From the NCBI GenBank assembly GCA_002422685.1, contig DITC01000016.1, positions 22,179 to 46,520 of the forward strand: DNA of 24,342 bases, read 5' to 3'. The DNA comes from Thauera sp. UBA6194 (lineage in GTDB: Bacteria; Pseudomonadota; Gammaproteobacteria; Burkholderiales; Rhodocyclaceae). How positions within the stretch are numbered: position 1 is the first letter of the stretch; the number at the start of each line of letters is the position of its first letter. Position numbers and translations under genes: made by a program. This document shows, piece after piece, positions 5,224-11,842 of the stretch. The notes under the pieces were generated by a model. That model made no database searches, was not told the origin of the DNA, and saw only the letters and a program-made list of their open reading frames with translations.

Positions 5224-8001
5224 TTATTCGGGGCGGCTGTGTTCGAAGTCGGGGTTGGCGAAGATGCCCAGGCGCTCGAGGTGGGGCACGCTGATGGCCA
5301 CCATGTTGCGGATTCGCTTGCCACGGATGGTGCGCTCGATGCCGTCTTGAAGCATTGCGCCGCTGTTCTGTAGTTGGCGCTTGAAAATCGTTGCCGTCTT
5401 GACCGCAAGCGGCTCCGACTTCTGCCGCAGGTGCGGGGCCGTATGGATGTGGTGCATGACGTTTTCGATGCGGACACAGAGCACTGCCTCGAGCTCGCCG
5501 TCGGCGTTGCGGACCCGGTCCCAGGCGTACGGGAATTCGAAGCTGCGGGCGTCGATCTCGTTGATGAGCATCTCGACGATCCACACCCACGGCAGGCGCA
5601 GTCCGTCGGTCTCGGCGATGTGTGCGTTCATCTCGGCGACCAGGTCGGCGACGAAGTTGCCCTGTCCGGTCGGGAGGTCGGCGAACTCGCACAGCAGATC
5701 CCAGGCGGCGAGCACGGCAGCGTAGTTCTCCATCATCCGGCGCGCTGTGGCGTCGGTCTGGGGTGCGCGGGCGTGCTCAGTGCAGTCCTCGAGGCGGCGC
5801 CGGTAGGCCTCCCGGATGTCCTTGGGGTCCTTGCCCTCGATGAACCTCAACCACTGCCACATCGGGAACTGGGGGAGGTCCTCCGGAACGACCGGGCCTT
5901 GCTTGGCCACGGTGATCGAGGTGCGGCAGATCTTCGACTGCAGGCTGGCGACGTCGACCTCTTCGCCGGCGAGCAGGACCGGCGCGCACATCAGGTTCGA
6001 GATTAGGCTGGTGCCGGTGCGCAGGAACTCGTAGCGGTAGGTGTTCTGGAGCATGCCGTCGATGTCGCCCAGTACCGCCTTGGGCAGCTTGCTGAACTCG
6101 TCCCACCCAACAGGATGCGATGTGTACGACACGGCGACGCGGCGACGGAACGCGGTCATGAGCTGGGTGCCGCTGAGCACCTGGAAGGCGAGGGTGGACT
6201 GCAGTGACTCGAGCAGCTTGGATTTGCCGCTTCCCTTGTCGGCTTGCATGGCGAAGTGCGGGTAGAAGCCCAGAATGCACTTGAGGTGCGCGCCGATCGC
6301 CCACACCAGGGTGATCGCTGCGGCGTTACTGGTGAAGGTGGCCTGGTAGGCGGCGACCACAGCCTTGGCGTCCGCGACCGTGCCGCGCGGGAAGGTGAGG
6401 TTGTGATACCAGCACTGTTTTTCGGGCTCCGCGAAGTAGCAGTCCTTGCCCTCGATCACGGCGAGCTCGCCAGCACGCCACGCGAGACCGACGAAGTTGA
6501 CTACGTCGCGGCGGCCGATGTCGGCGGCACGCTCCAGGAGGTTGAGCATGCGGTTGAACTGGTTGGGCTTGTAGACCGGCCCCAGCTTGCGCCACCACTC
6601 GAGGTTGAACATTGTGCTGTCGGTGGCCACGCGGCGTTGCAGCTCGTGGCCGTAGCGCGGCACCTGCACCGACACGCCGAAGACCTGCTCGGGCTGAGCG
6701 TCGGGCTTGCCGCTGATGGTCGCGATGTGACTCTGTACGCGCAGGCGAGAGAGGCTCAGCACGCGGAACGCGCAGAGGTCGCCGAGCGTCTCGCGGCGGT
6801 TGCCGTCGTCGTCGTCTTTCCACTCTTCTACGTACTGGGTGAAGTCCTCCCGCACCCGGTAGCGCCAGTAGACCTTGGAGTCGTGATCGGGCAGGTGCAC
6901 GCGGCGGGTGCCGGCGAGGTTGTCGCCACCGCCAGGCATGCCCGGGATCAGCCACTCGTCCAGCTTGCGAAGGCGGGACCACAGCTCGTCGACGCCGTGT
7001 GCCTTGAGCACGTCGTTGATGTCCTCGCCTTCTTCCCAGTCCTGCATATCGACCAGCATCGTGCTGATGTCGCTGGCGACCAGGCGCTCCTGGAGCGTCC
7101 AGGCGGCGGCCAGGCCGGGGCGCTTACGGGTGTGCTCCTGTACCGGGTCGGCGTGGTCGAGGGCCACGATCACGCGCTTGCCTTTGAGGAAGGCGAGGTC
7201 GAGCTTGTCGGCGTTGCCTGTGCCGCGCAACGCGATCACGGCCGTGCCGGCGGGCAGGCGGCAGCTCTCGACCGACAAGGCGTTGATCGGCGACTCGACC
7301 ACATAGACGGTGTGGGCCTTGCGCAGGTGCAGTGGGTCGCTGGTCCAGGCGTGCCCTTCCTTCGCCCCTTGGCACTGGGTCTTCACCCAGCCGTTGAGCT
7401 CGGGCTCGGCGTAGCGGATGTCGACGGCAACCACGGCGCGGTCGTTGAGCGAGCGGACGATGAACGCGGCGCCTGGGCCGCCGTGCCCGGGCTCGCCGAC
7501 GGGGACCTTCGGGCTTTCCCAGGTGTTCCAGCCCACGGCCTTCTTCTGGATGGCGCTGCGGGCAACCTCTGCGGTGATGCCGCGGCCTACCAGGTAGTCG
7601 ACGGCGTGGTCCGGCGACTCCAGGCACTTGTCGGCGATGTACTCCGGTATCGACTTCTCCTTGCGCGGCTGTGCGGGGCCGGCGGCGTAGGTCGGCGTGG
7701 GGATGCCGTACTCCGTCGCGAGCCAGCGCGCCGCGTCGATCGGCTCGCCGAGCTCGGGGCGGACGTAGAGCACCAGGTCGATACAGCTACCCTTTGCCTC
7801 GGTGCTGTGATCCTTCCAGCCGCGGCCCCCGGGCAGGATTGAGAGCGACGGGCTCTTGTCCGGGTGTTGCGGGCTGCGGTAGTTGCCGCGCCCATTGGGA
7901 CGTTCCAGCCCCAGGCGCTCGGCGAGGTCGTTGAGATCGACGGCATCCTTCACCCGGTCGAAGAGGCCGGCGTCAGCGTGGTTCGGGATCGGCGCAGTCA
8001 T
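5224..8001 (-). CDS. TOPRIM-helicase replication primase (P4 alpha-like)
   Basis: Encodes 925 residues; P4 alpha is about 780. Residues 40-80 align with the CHC2 zinc ribbon found before primase domains (HPDKSPSLSI, then GSCIDLVLYV), but most metal-binding cysteines are missing. A TOPRIM-type region follows, with glutamate E236 in VYVVESPINAL and acidic residues in VIVALDHAD (279-285). After a long middle part, residues 583-600 carry a Walker A motif (ADKGSGKSKLLE, K593) and 631-636 a Walker B-like VGWDEF, giving a helicase of the DUF927/alpha type. It should prime and unwind DNA at the element's own origin, perhaps the TTTGGGGAT array. Its ATG overlaps the preceding stop by 4 bp (ATGA), so it is translationally coupled. 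Confidence 0.85.
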   Translation of the reverse strand: MTAPIPNHADAGLFDRVKDAVDLNDLAERLGLERPNGRGNYRSPQHPDKSPSLSILPGGRGWKDHSTEAKGSCIDLVLYVRPELGEPIDAARWLATEYGIPTPTYAAGPAQPRKEKSIPEYIADKCLESPDHAVDYLVGRGITAEVARSAIQKKAVGWNTWESPKVPVGEPGHGGPGAAFIVRSLNDRAVVAVDIRYAEPELNGWVKTQCQGAKEGHAWTSDPLHLRKAHTVYVVESPINALSVESCRLPAGTAVIALRGTGNADKLDLAFLKGKRVIVALDHADPVQEHTRKRPGLAAAWTLQERLVASDISTMLVDMQDWEEGEDINDVLKAHGVDELWSRLRKLDEWLIPGMPGGGDNLAGTRRVHLPDHDSKVYWRYRVREDFTQYVEEWKDDDDGNRRETLGDLCAFRVLSLSRLRVQSHIATISGKPDAQPEQVFGVSVQVPRYGHELQRRVATDSTMFNLEWWRKLGPVYKPNQFNRMLNLLERAADIGRRDVVNFVGLAWRAGELAVIEGKDCYFAEPEKQCWYHNLTFPRGTVADAKAVVAAYQATFTSNAAAITLVWAIGAHLKCILGFYPHFAMQADKGSGKSKLLESLQSTLAFQVLSGTQLMTAFRRRVAVSYTSHPVGWDEFSKLPKAVLGDIDGMLQNTYRYEFLRTGTSLISNLMCAPVLLAGEEVDVASLQSKICRTSITVAKQGPVVPEDLPQFPMWQWLRFIEGKDPKDIREAYRRRLEDCTEHARAPQTDATARRMMENYAAVLAAWDLLCEFADLPTGQGNFVADLVAEMNAHIAETDGLRLPWVWIVEMLINEIDARSFEFPYAWDRVRNADGELEAVLCVRIENVMHHIHTAPHLRQKSEPLAVKTATIFKRQLQNSGAMLQDGIERTIRGKRIRNMVAISVPHLERLGIFANPDFEHSRPE

Positions 8002-8450
8002 TCTTCCTCCTCCCAGTCCTCCGCCGCGATCCTCGCGGGTCCGTTGTAGGCACGGGCCAGCTCGAGGGCGTCCTCGGCGCTGTATGCAAGATCGTCGGCG
8101 AGGGCGTCGCGCAGCTGGGCCTTGAAGCGCTGGCCGGCCTTGGTGGTGAGCAGGCGCCGGGTGTCCTTCAGGCCGGGCAGGAGCACGTCGACGATGCCGC
8201 GGGCGAAGGAGATCGTCGGCGATTGGCCCTTGTCGGGACTCCAGCGCAGCTGGTGCTCCTGCTCTCGAACAACCAGCTCGAGCAGGTGAATGGCCACGTG
8301 GCGGCCGGTTCGATAGGCGGACTCGTGCTGATGGACGAGGGTGCCGTTGGGGAAGCGACGGGCGTAGGCCTTCACGACCTTGTCCAGGTCGTTCGTGGGC
8401 TTGCGCCGGCGGCGCTCGGAAGGGTGTGTCGTGGCGGGCTTTGTTCGCAT
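7998..8450 (-). CDS. Hypothetical protein preceding the primase
   Basis: Encodes 150 residues, with AGAGG before the ATG and a stop that overlaps the primase start (ATGA). The N-terminus is very basic (SERRRRKPTND), the middle mixed, and the C-terminus very acidic (EDWEEEE). It is predicted to be soluble, with no membrane segment. The basic start and tight coupling to the primase would suit an accessory replication protein, but no family is recognised and this is inference from position only. Confidence 0.65.
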   Translation of the reverse strand: MRTKPATTHPSERRRRKPTNDLDKVVKAYARRFPNGTLVHQHESAYRTGRHVAIHLLELVVREQEHQLRWSPDKGQSPTISFARGIVDVLLPGLKDTRRLLTTKAGQRFKAQLRDALADDLAYSAEDALELARAYNGPARIAAEDWEEEE

Positions 8451-8467
8451 GGCAACCTCTGGGGCGG

Positions 8468-8863
8468 TTACTCGTTCTTCTGGCGTGGCGTCGGCCGGTA
8501 GGCGTCCATCATTCGGCGCGCACGGTCTTGTGGGGTGATGCGCTCTTCAGCTACCTCGGCTGAGCGCTGCTCGAGATAAGCGAAGAGGAGGTCGACCATC
8601 TGGCCGGCGCGGGCGGTGTCGGGTGAGGTCTGGATGCCCTTGAGCAGCGTGGCCAGGGCGCTGTCGAGCGCGGCCTTCTGAGCGAGGAGCGCCACGACCT
8701 TGGTGTCGATACGCTCGAGCTCGGCCAGCGGGATGGCGTCGGGCTCGCGCTTGGCAAGTCCGTGGAGGAACTCCAGCATGTCGGCGGAGGCAGCCAGGTC
8801 CAGGTTGGTGTCGCGCACAACCTGCTTGAGGTTGTCGAGGCGGGTGGCGGTGTCGTGGGTCAT
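8468..8863 (-). CDS. Hypothetical helical protein
   Basis: Encodes 131 residues. The ATG overlaps the stop of the small membrane peptide gene by 4 bp (ATGA), and 17 bp separate its stop from the next start. The sequence is almost fully helical and charged (LDNLKQVVRDTNLDLAASAD, then ELERIDTKVVALLAQKAAL), with no cysteine, signal or membrane segment. Function unknown. It belongs to the string of coupled small genes that leads to the primase. Confidence 0.6.
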   Translation of the reverse strand: MTHDTATRLDNLKQVVRDTNLDLAASADMLEFLHGLAKREPDAIPLAELERIDTKVVALLAQKAALDSALATLLKGIQTSPDTARAGQMVDLLFAYLEQRSAEVAEERITPQDRARRMMDAYRPTPRQKNE

Positions 8864-8994
8864 GGTTGATCTCCGGCAATGGTGATGGGGGCAAACTCGG
8901 CGGCCATGTCGGTGGCGACCTGGTAGTCGCTGGTACCGGCGGCGGCGAAGCCGGCGAGGAGGGCGATGAGGAGCAGGACGGTTTTCATGGTCAT
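8860..8994 (-). CDS. Small membrane or exported peptide
   Basis: Encodes 44 residues starting MTMKTVLLLIALLAGFAAAG. A lysine at position 4 precedes a hydrophobic run of about 15 residues ending in a small-residue AAAG, like a signal peptide or single membrane anchor, followed by about 24 polar residues. It overlaps both neighbours by 4 bp (ATGA at each junction), which strongly supports translation. Internal ATG codons 1 and 3 are both possible starts; the first is favoured by the overlap. No family is recognised. Confidence 0.6.
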   Translation of the reverse strand: MTMKTVLLLIALLAGFAAAGTSDYQVATDMAAEFAPITIAGDQP

Positions 8995-9377
8995 GCCCCC
9001 TTGGCGCAGGCGACCGCGGCCTCGAGGCTGGCGAATGCGCCCCAGGCGGTGCTGCGGTCCCAGGCGCCGCCGTCGAGGCAGCGAACGTCGTAGCGGGTGC
9101 CGGTGGGCCAGAACTCCATCCAGGTGCGGCGGCCTTGTTCGGCCCACCGACGGCGGCCTTCTTCGGCCCACTGGTCAGTTCGCTCGGCGTAGAAGGCGTC
9201 CCAGTACTCGACCGTGTAGGTCTGGATGTAGGGCTGGTGCCAGAACTTGCGGTGTGCGTCGGGGCGGTCTTCGTTCGCGGTGCAGTCGAAGGCCTCGGGC
9301 AGCTTCGGATTCACCGGGATGCCGTCGACGATCTGCTCGGCGAAGATGTAGCCGTGGGGGGTGCGCAGGCGTTTCAT
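8991..9377 (-). CDS. Hypothetical protein rich in aromatic residues
   Basis: Encodes 128 residues. The start ATG overlaps the stop of the duplicated-domain gene (ATGA), and its own stop overlaps the next start in the same way. The middle is rich in Trp, Tyr and charged residues (FWHQPYIQTYTVEYWDAFYA, then EEGRRRWAEQGRRTWMEFW), with an internal near-repeat of RRRWAEQGRR type. The C-terminus (SLEAAVACAKGA) looks like a small helix. No known fold is recognised. Coding is supported by the coupled overlaps. Confidence 0.6.
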   Translation of the reverse strand: MKRLRTPHGYIFAEQIVDGIPVNPKLPEAFDCTANEDRPDAHRKFWHQPYIQTYTVEYWDAFYAERTDQWAEEGRRRWAEQGRRTWMEFWPTGTRYDVRCLDGGAWDRSTAWGAFASLEAAVACAKGA

Positions 9378-9946
9378 GACTGCACCCCCTCCGTGAGGGG
9401 GTCGAAATGGGCGTCACATTTCGCGCGCAGGCGGTCGACGAGGGCCTGCGCGCCAGACGCGAAGGCAGAGCAGCGGCACATGGCTTTCATGTCCCAGCCA
9501 CCGGACATGGAGCACATCACGTCGGTCAGCAGCGACGACACGTCATCAAGGTCGGCGGATAGCTGCTCGAGCGCCGTTCCAACAAAGGGGGTGCAGATCG
9601 GCGCCTGGTCGGCGTTTGCGGCGAGGGCCGGGGCGCCCTTCTGCGTGCGCGCTGTCCCTTCGTCCAGCCGGGTGGATGCGTCGAAATGCGCATCACAGGT
9701 GGCGCGCAGGCGGTCGACGAGGGCCTGCGCGCCGGACGCGAAGGCAGAGCAGCGGCACATGGCTTTCATGTCCCAGCCACCGGACATGGAGCACATCACG
9801 TCGGTCAGCAGCGACGACACGTCATCAAGGTCGGCGGATAGCTGCTCGAGCGCAGATCCTACGAAGGGGGAGAAGCGTTGCGCCTGGTCGGCGGCGACGG
9901 GGGTCTTGCGAGGGGGCGCGGACGCGCGGGTGGACTTGCTGGGCAT
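9374..9946 (-). CDS. Hypothetical protein with two near-identical 71-residue repeats
   Basis: Encodes 190 residues. The frame is open for 360 bp upstream, but the ATG at 9946 is chosen because AGGAG lies nine bases before it and the upstream part is structured leader. Residues about 19-89 and 112-182 are the same domain, each with LEQLSADLDDVSSLLTDVMC, then SGGWDMKAMCRC and ALVDRLRA. The helical pattern and the C/M-rich centre are distinctive, but I do not recognise the family. It is the first gene after the control region at 9947-10260, so it should be the most tightly regulated gene of the leftward operon. It overlaps the next gene by 4 bp. Confidence 0.7.
   Translation of the reverse strand: MPSKSTRASAPPRKTPVAADQAQRFSPFVGSALEQLSADLDDVSSLLTDVMCSMSGGWDMKAMCRCSAFASGAQALVDRLRATCDAHFDASTRLDEGTARTQKGAPALAANADQAPICTPFVGTALEQLSADLDDVSSLLTDVMCSMSGGWDMKAMCRCSAFASGAQALVDRLRAKCDAHFDPLTEGVQS
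9424..9573. repeat. Direct repeat, copy 1 (in-gene duplication)
   Basis: About 150 bp nearly identical to 9703-9852; the clear difference is A versus G in CGCCAGACGCG/CGCCGGACGCG. The period is 279 bp, a multiple of three, so the reading frame is preserved. Confidence 0.9.
9703..9852. repeat. Direct repeat, copy 2 (in-gene duplication)
   Basis: Partner of 9424-9573. The sequence between copies and just outside them is diverged, so the identity is confined to the core of the domain. Confidence 0.9.
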
Positions 9947-9981
9947 GGCCAAGCTCCTACGAAGCGGATCGAATTTCCGCT

Positions 9982-10076
9982 CCCCTCCGCGACGAGGGGT
10001 GGGCGGAACCGTGCGGGGTTCGCGGACCAGTCGTAGGGCTGGCAGGCGCTTGCACGCCTCCCCGCACGGCCCGCCC
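9982..10076 (-). ncRNA. Structured leader with three-way junction
   Basis: A closing stem pairs 10001-10006 (GGGCGG) with 10071-10076 and 10009-10018 (CCGTGCGGGG) with 10060-10069, 16 base pairs in all with a small internal loop. Inside it, AGGCG (10044-10048) pairs with CGCCT (10055-10059), and CCAG/CTGG near 10026-10042 can pair. Next to it CCCCTC (9982-9987) pairs with GAGGGG (9994-9999). It lies in the 5' leader of the 190-aa gene, ending about 35 bases before its start, so it may be a cis-regulatory RNA. The strand is inferred from the downstream gene. Confidence 0.5.
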
Positions 10077-10100
10077 ATAGAGGGGCCATGTGGTGGACGA

Positions 10101-10133
10101 AAAAATACCGCCTTTAGGCGGTTCGTCCGCCTA
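10101..10133 (-). terminator. Attenuator: alternative antiterminator and terminator hairpins
   Basis: On the minus strand the segment TAGGCGG (10133-10127) can pair with CCGCCTA (10121-10115). The same middle segment can instead pair, as ACCGCC (10122-10117), with GGCGGT (10112-10107), followed by ATTTTTT. The two hairpins share the middle segment and exclude each other, the standard form of an attenuator. It lies about 45 bp downstream of the predicted leftward start and before the coding genes. Confidence 0.65.
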
Positions 10134-10152
10134 CGATTCCGGGCCGCGACGC

Positions 10153-10181
10153 CCGTGTCGCTGTTGTCTGCAGCGACACGG
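10153..10181 (-). other. Perfect 11-bp hairpin at the start of the leftward leader
   Basis: CCGTGTCGCTG (10153-10163) and CAGCGACACGG (10171-10181) are perfectly complementary around a 7-nt loop. The predicted leftward transcript starts within the stem at about 10177. It may form the 5' end of the leader RNA or act as a DNA site. Confidence 0.5.
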
Positions 10182-10183
10182 AA

Positions 10184-10212
10184 ATCATTGTCGAGAAGGT
10201 CGCCGATGTCAA
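10184..10212 (-). promoter_or_regulatory. Leftward sigma70-type promoter of the replication operon
   Basis: The minus strand has TTGACA (10212-10207), a 17-bp spacer and AATGAT (10189-10184). The -35 is a perfect match to consensus and the -10 matches at four of six positions. It would drive the attenuated leader and the genes from 9946 to the primase and tail fragment. Confidence 0.6.
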
Positions 10213-10225
10213 GCATTTGTGCTTG
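10210..10225. promoter_or_regulatory. Candidate operator between divergent promoters
   Basis: CAAGCATTTGTGCTTG has perfect 6-bp arms around a 4-bp centre. It overlaps the -35 boxes of both the leftward (10207-10212) and rightward (10223-10228) promoters. A repressor bound here would block both. Confidence 0.5.
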
Positions 10226-10251
10226 ATGAACCGCCGGCGTGCGGCTACTAT
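10223..10251 (+). promoter_or_regulatory. Rightward sigma70-type promoter
   Basis: TTGATG (10223-10228), 17-bp spacer, TACTAT (10246-10251). Both boxes are close to consensus. It is the mirror partner of the leftward promoter and is followed by a short RNA-like unit ending in a terminator. Confidence 0.6.
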
Positions 10252-10257
10252 TTCGTT

Positions 10258-10335
10258 CGAACATTGAAGTCCCCGAATTCAGGATGCTGTGGCGGCCGCC
10301 TGAATTCACACCAAGGCCCTCCGGGGCCTTTTTTG
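10258..10335 (+). ncRNA. Candidate small RNA of about 77 nt
   Basis: Starting about seven bases after the rightward -10 box, the transcript would contain a hairpin with perfect 9-bp arms (GAATTCAGG 10275-10283 with CCTGAATTC 10299-10307). A terminator hairpin follows (AAGGCC 10313-10318 with GGCCTT 10325-10330), then a T run. No reasonable ORF fits inside. Size and position recall the short immunity RNA of P4, but no sequence match is claimed. It faces the 3' end of the Ogr/Delta-like gene. Confidence 0.5.
10313..10334 (+). terminator. Rho-independent terminator of the small RNA
   Basis: AAGGCCC/GGGGCCTT stem with a tiny loop, followed on the plus strand by six T (10329-10334). It lies about 20 bp from the stop of the convergent Ogr/Delta-like gene. 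Confidence 0.7.
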
Positions 10336-10355
10336 TTGTCTATCGGTCCGGGCGC

Positions 10356-10658
10356 TCAGGCGTCCGCTCCATCGATCTCCATCTGCGCCTCAGGGCGCTG
10401 GCGAACGCGAAGGCGCGGGGGGTCTCCCCCGGGCTCCATGCGCTGCGGGTCACCAGGCGGCAGGCTTGACGGTATGACTTCCTCCTCGATGACCAGAAGG
10501 CTCCGGAAACTTGCCGCGCACGCTTCGCTGAGGCATTTGCAGAAGAGCTCCCGGTGCTGCGTGCCGACCGGCCGCGATGCGTAGATCCGCAATACGTCGC
10601 CGCAGACCGGACAGGAGATGTGCGGCCGGGCGGGCTGACGATCAGTCGACCGACGCAC
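10356..10658 (-). CDS. Ogr/Delta-type zinc-finger late transcription activator
   Basis: Encodes 100 residues. The cysteines C16, C19, C42 and C47 fit the C-X2-C-X22-C-X4-C signature of the Ogr/Delta family, with typical surrounding residues (CPVCG, RIYASR, then FCKCLSEACAASF, SLLVIEEEVIPSSLPP). Family members (P2 Ogr, P4 Delta) bind upstream of late promoters and contact RNA polymerase to switch on late genes; in P4 systems they also act between satellite and helper. The start is a GTG at 10658, overlapping the preceding gene by 17 bp, because no ATG precedes the finger; it may rely on coupling. The C-terminal 35 residues are a Pro/Arg-rich tail longer than in P2 Ogr. Confidence 0.85.
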   Translation of the reverse strand: MRRSTDRQPARPHISCPVCGDVLRIYASRPVGTQHRELFCKCLSEACAASFRSLLVIEEEVIPSSLPPGDPQRMEPGGDPPRLRVRQRPEAQMEIDGADA

Positions 10659-11358
10659 TGCCGTTGAGGCCGGCGGCGAGCTTGTGACGTTGCCCCACGG
10701 TCAGGGGCACGAACGATCCGATGTTGGTCAGCTCCAGGACGGCCTTCACGTCATCAGAGATCGGCTCGGGATCGAGGTCCTCATCTGCGAGCGCCAGCCG
10801 GATCCCTTGAATCAGGTCGGCAACGACCCACCCGTGGTCGTCGTTGTGGATCACACACATTTCGCCGGCGCCGTTATCGTTGTGCCGGCGCTTGGCCTCG
10901 ATTTGGATGATGGCGTGGAGATTCCGGGCGAAGCGTCTTGTCTCGTCGAAGGCCATCTGCTCAAACACCCGCTTGAGGAAGATGTCCTCCCATTGCACCA
11001 ATGCCTTGGCGCGGTCGCTTGCCTCGATCTTCAGGCGGTCGATGATGGGCTGAATCTCGCGGGCGGTTTCGTCGTCTTCTTCAGCGGCGAGAAGGTGCTC
11101 CCGGATCTTCTTCTGGAAGTTCTTCACCTCCTGCGAAAGCATTCCGCCGGTCTCCTCGAGGAGCGCTCGTTTCTTCTCGCCGTAGATGGCCGCTTCGGAT
11201 CGATGCGCCGCGGCTGAAGCCAGGGCCTTCGCTTGGCCGTCGATCGCGGCGTCGAGACGCTTCTTCGGCTCATTGAATGCGGCCTGCTGCTCCATCCTCT
11301 GCTGCAAGAATGCTTTCTTCATGTCTTCGGGTGCGTGCTCGACTGCTGCTTGGTCCAT
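10642..11358 (-). CDS. Hypothetical coiled-coil protein of the Delta operon
   Basis: Encodes 238 residues from the ATG at 11358, which has AAGGAG seven bases before it; a GTG five codons upstream is less likely. Residues about 15-110 are a long charged helix, likely coiled coil (KRLDAAIDGQAKALASAAAH, then REHLLAAEEDDETAREIQPI). The C-terminal half is mixed (EMCVIHNDDHGWVVADLIQG, then a VPLTVGQRHKLAAGL end). In P4 the gene next to delta is psu, a coiled-coil capsid-decorating and antitermination protein. Position and helix content allow that analogy, but sequence similarity is not evident to me. It is co-transcribed with the activator, which overlaps its 3' end. Confidence 0.6.
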   Translation of the reverse strand: MDQAAVEHAPEDMKKAFLQQRMEQQAAFNEPKKRLDAAIDGQAKALASAAAHRSEAAIYGEKKRALLEETGGMLSQEVKNFQKKIREHLLAAEEDDETAREIQPIIDRLKIEASDRAKALVQWEDIFLKRVFEQMAFDETRRFARNLHAIIQIEAKRRHNDNGAGEMCVIHNDDHGWVVADLIQGIRLALADEDLDPEPISDDVKAVLELTNIGSFVPLTVGQRHKLAAGLNGSASVD

Positions 11359-11369
11359 GTGGATCTCCT

Positions 11370-11558
11370 TCACTGATGACGTGCTGCGAGTTCGGACTCG
11401 AGCTCGAGCAAGGATTCATTGAGCTTTGAGGTGAGGAAGACCCCGGCCGGCCGGTCGTTCTGTTCAGCGAAATGGATGTCGGTGTGCAAGCCGCTGATGC
11501 GCGCCGCGAGCTCCTCGTCGCTCATCGGCACAAGGGTGGTCGTTGGTTCGTTCGTCAT
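11370..11558 (-). CDS. Small hypothetical protein after alpA
   Basis: Encodes 62 residues. Its ATG overlaps the alpA stop (ATGA), and the next gene starts 11 bp after its stop. It is acidic and helical (MSDEELAARISGLHTDIHFA, then NESLLELESELAARH), without membrane segments. No family is recognised. Coding is supported by the overlap and by its place in a compact operon. Confidence 0.6.
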   Translation of the reverse strand: MTNEPTTTLVPMSDEELAARISGLHTDIHFAEQNDRPAGVFLTSKLNESLLELESELAARHQ

Positions 11559-11842
11559 GCTGGTTCCTTGGTGGTGGTGGTGGTTCGTTTGGCCAGGCGC
11601 TCGTTCATGTAGGCCTGGACCTCGCTCAAGAGAAACCCCACGCGGCGTGAACCCAACGGAATTGGCGCTGGCATCGTCCCCGCATTGACGTAGCGGTAGA
11701 TCGTCGCCTTGGAGAGACCCGTGATCTCCGAAACCTCTTCGATTCGCATGAAGCGATCCAGCATTTCCGGTGGGGCGGCGGCGACCAGAGTGACCACGGC
11801 AGTGCGCGGAGAGCGGGGGCTGATGTTGGCTGCGCTATTCAT
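11555..11842 (-). CDS. AlpA-family transcriptional regulator/excisionase
   Basis: Encodes 95 residues. Residues 31-88 are a standard AlpA helix-turn-helix (MRIEEVSEITGLSKATIYRY, then PAPIPLGSRRVGF and VQAYMNERLAKR). AlpA proteins activate or repress integrase and excision functions of cryptic prophages and P4-type satellites (P4 Vis is a relative). An N-terminal extension of about 30 low-complexity residues precedes the domain; the ATG at 11842 has AGGAA before it. An internal ATG at about residue 27 would remove the extension but has no clear ribosome-binding site. First gene of the alpA to Ogr/Delta operon, downstream of the palindrome at 11910-11939. Confidence 0.88.
   Translation of the reverse strand: MNSAANISPRSPRTAVVTLVAAAPPEMLDRFMRIEEVSEITGLSKATIYRYVNAGTMPAPIPLGSRRVGFLLSEVQAYMNERLAKRTTTTTKEPA

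Noticed and set aside
6244..7842. Long plus-strand open frame (532 codons)
   Set aside because: It is antisense to the primase gene with low-complexity Val/Gly/Ala-rich translation, typical of shadow frames in high-GC DNA.
9947..10309. N-terminal extension of the 190-aa gene to a 311-aa protein
   Set aside because: The extension would translate the attenuator and the three-way junction, and a good AGGAG site precedes the ATG at 9946.
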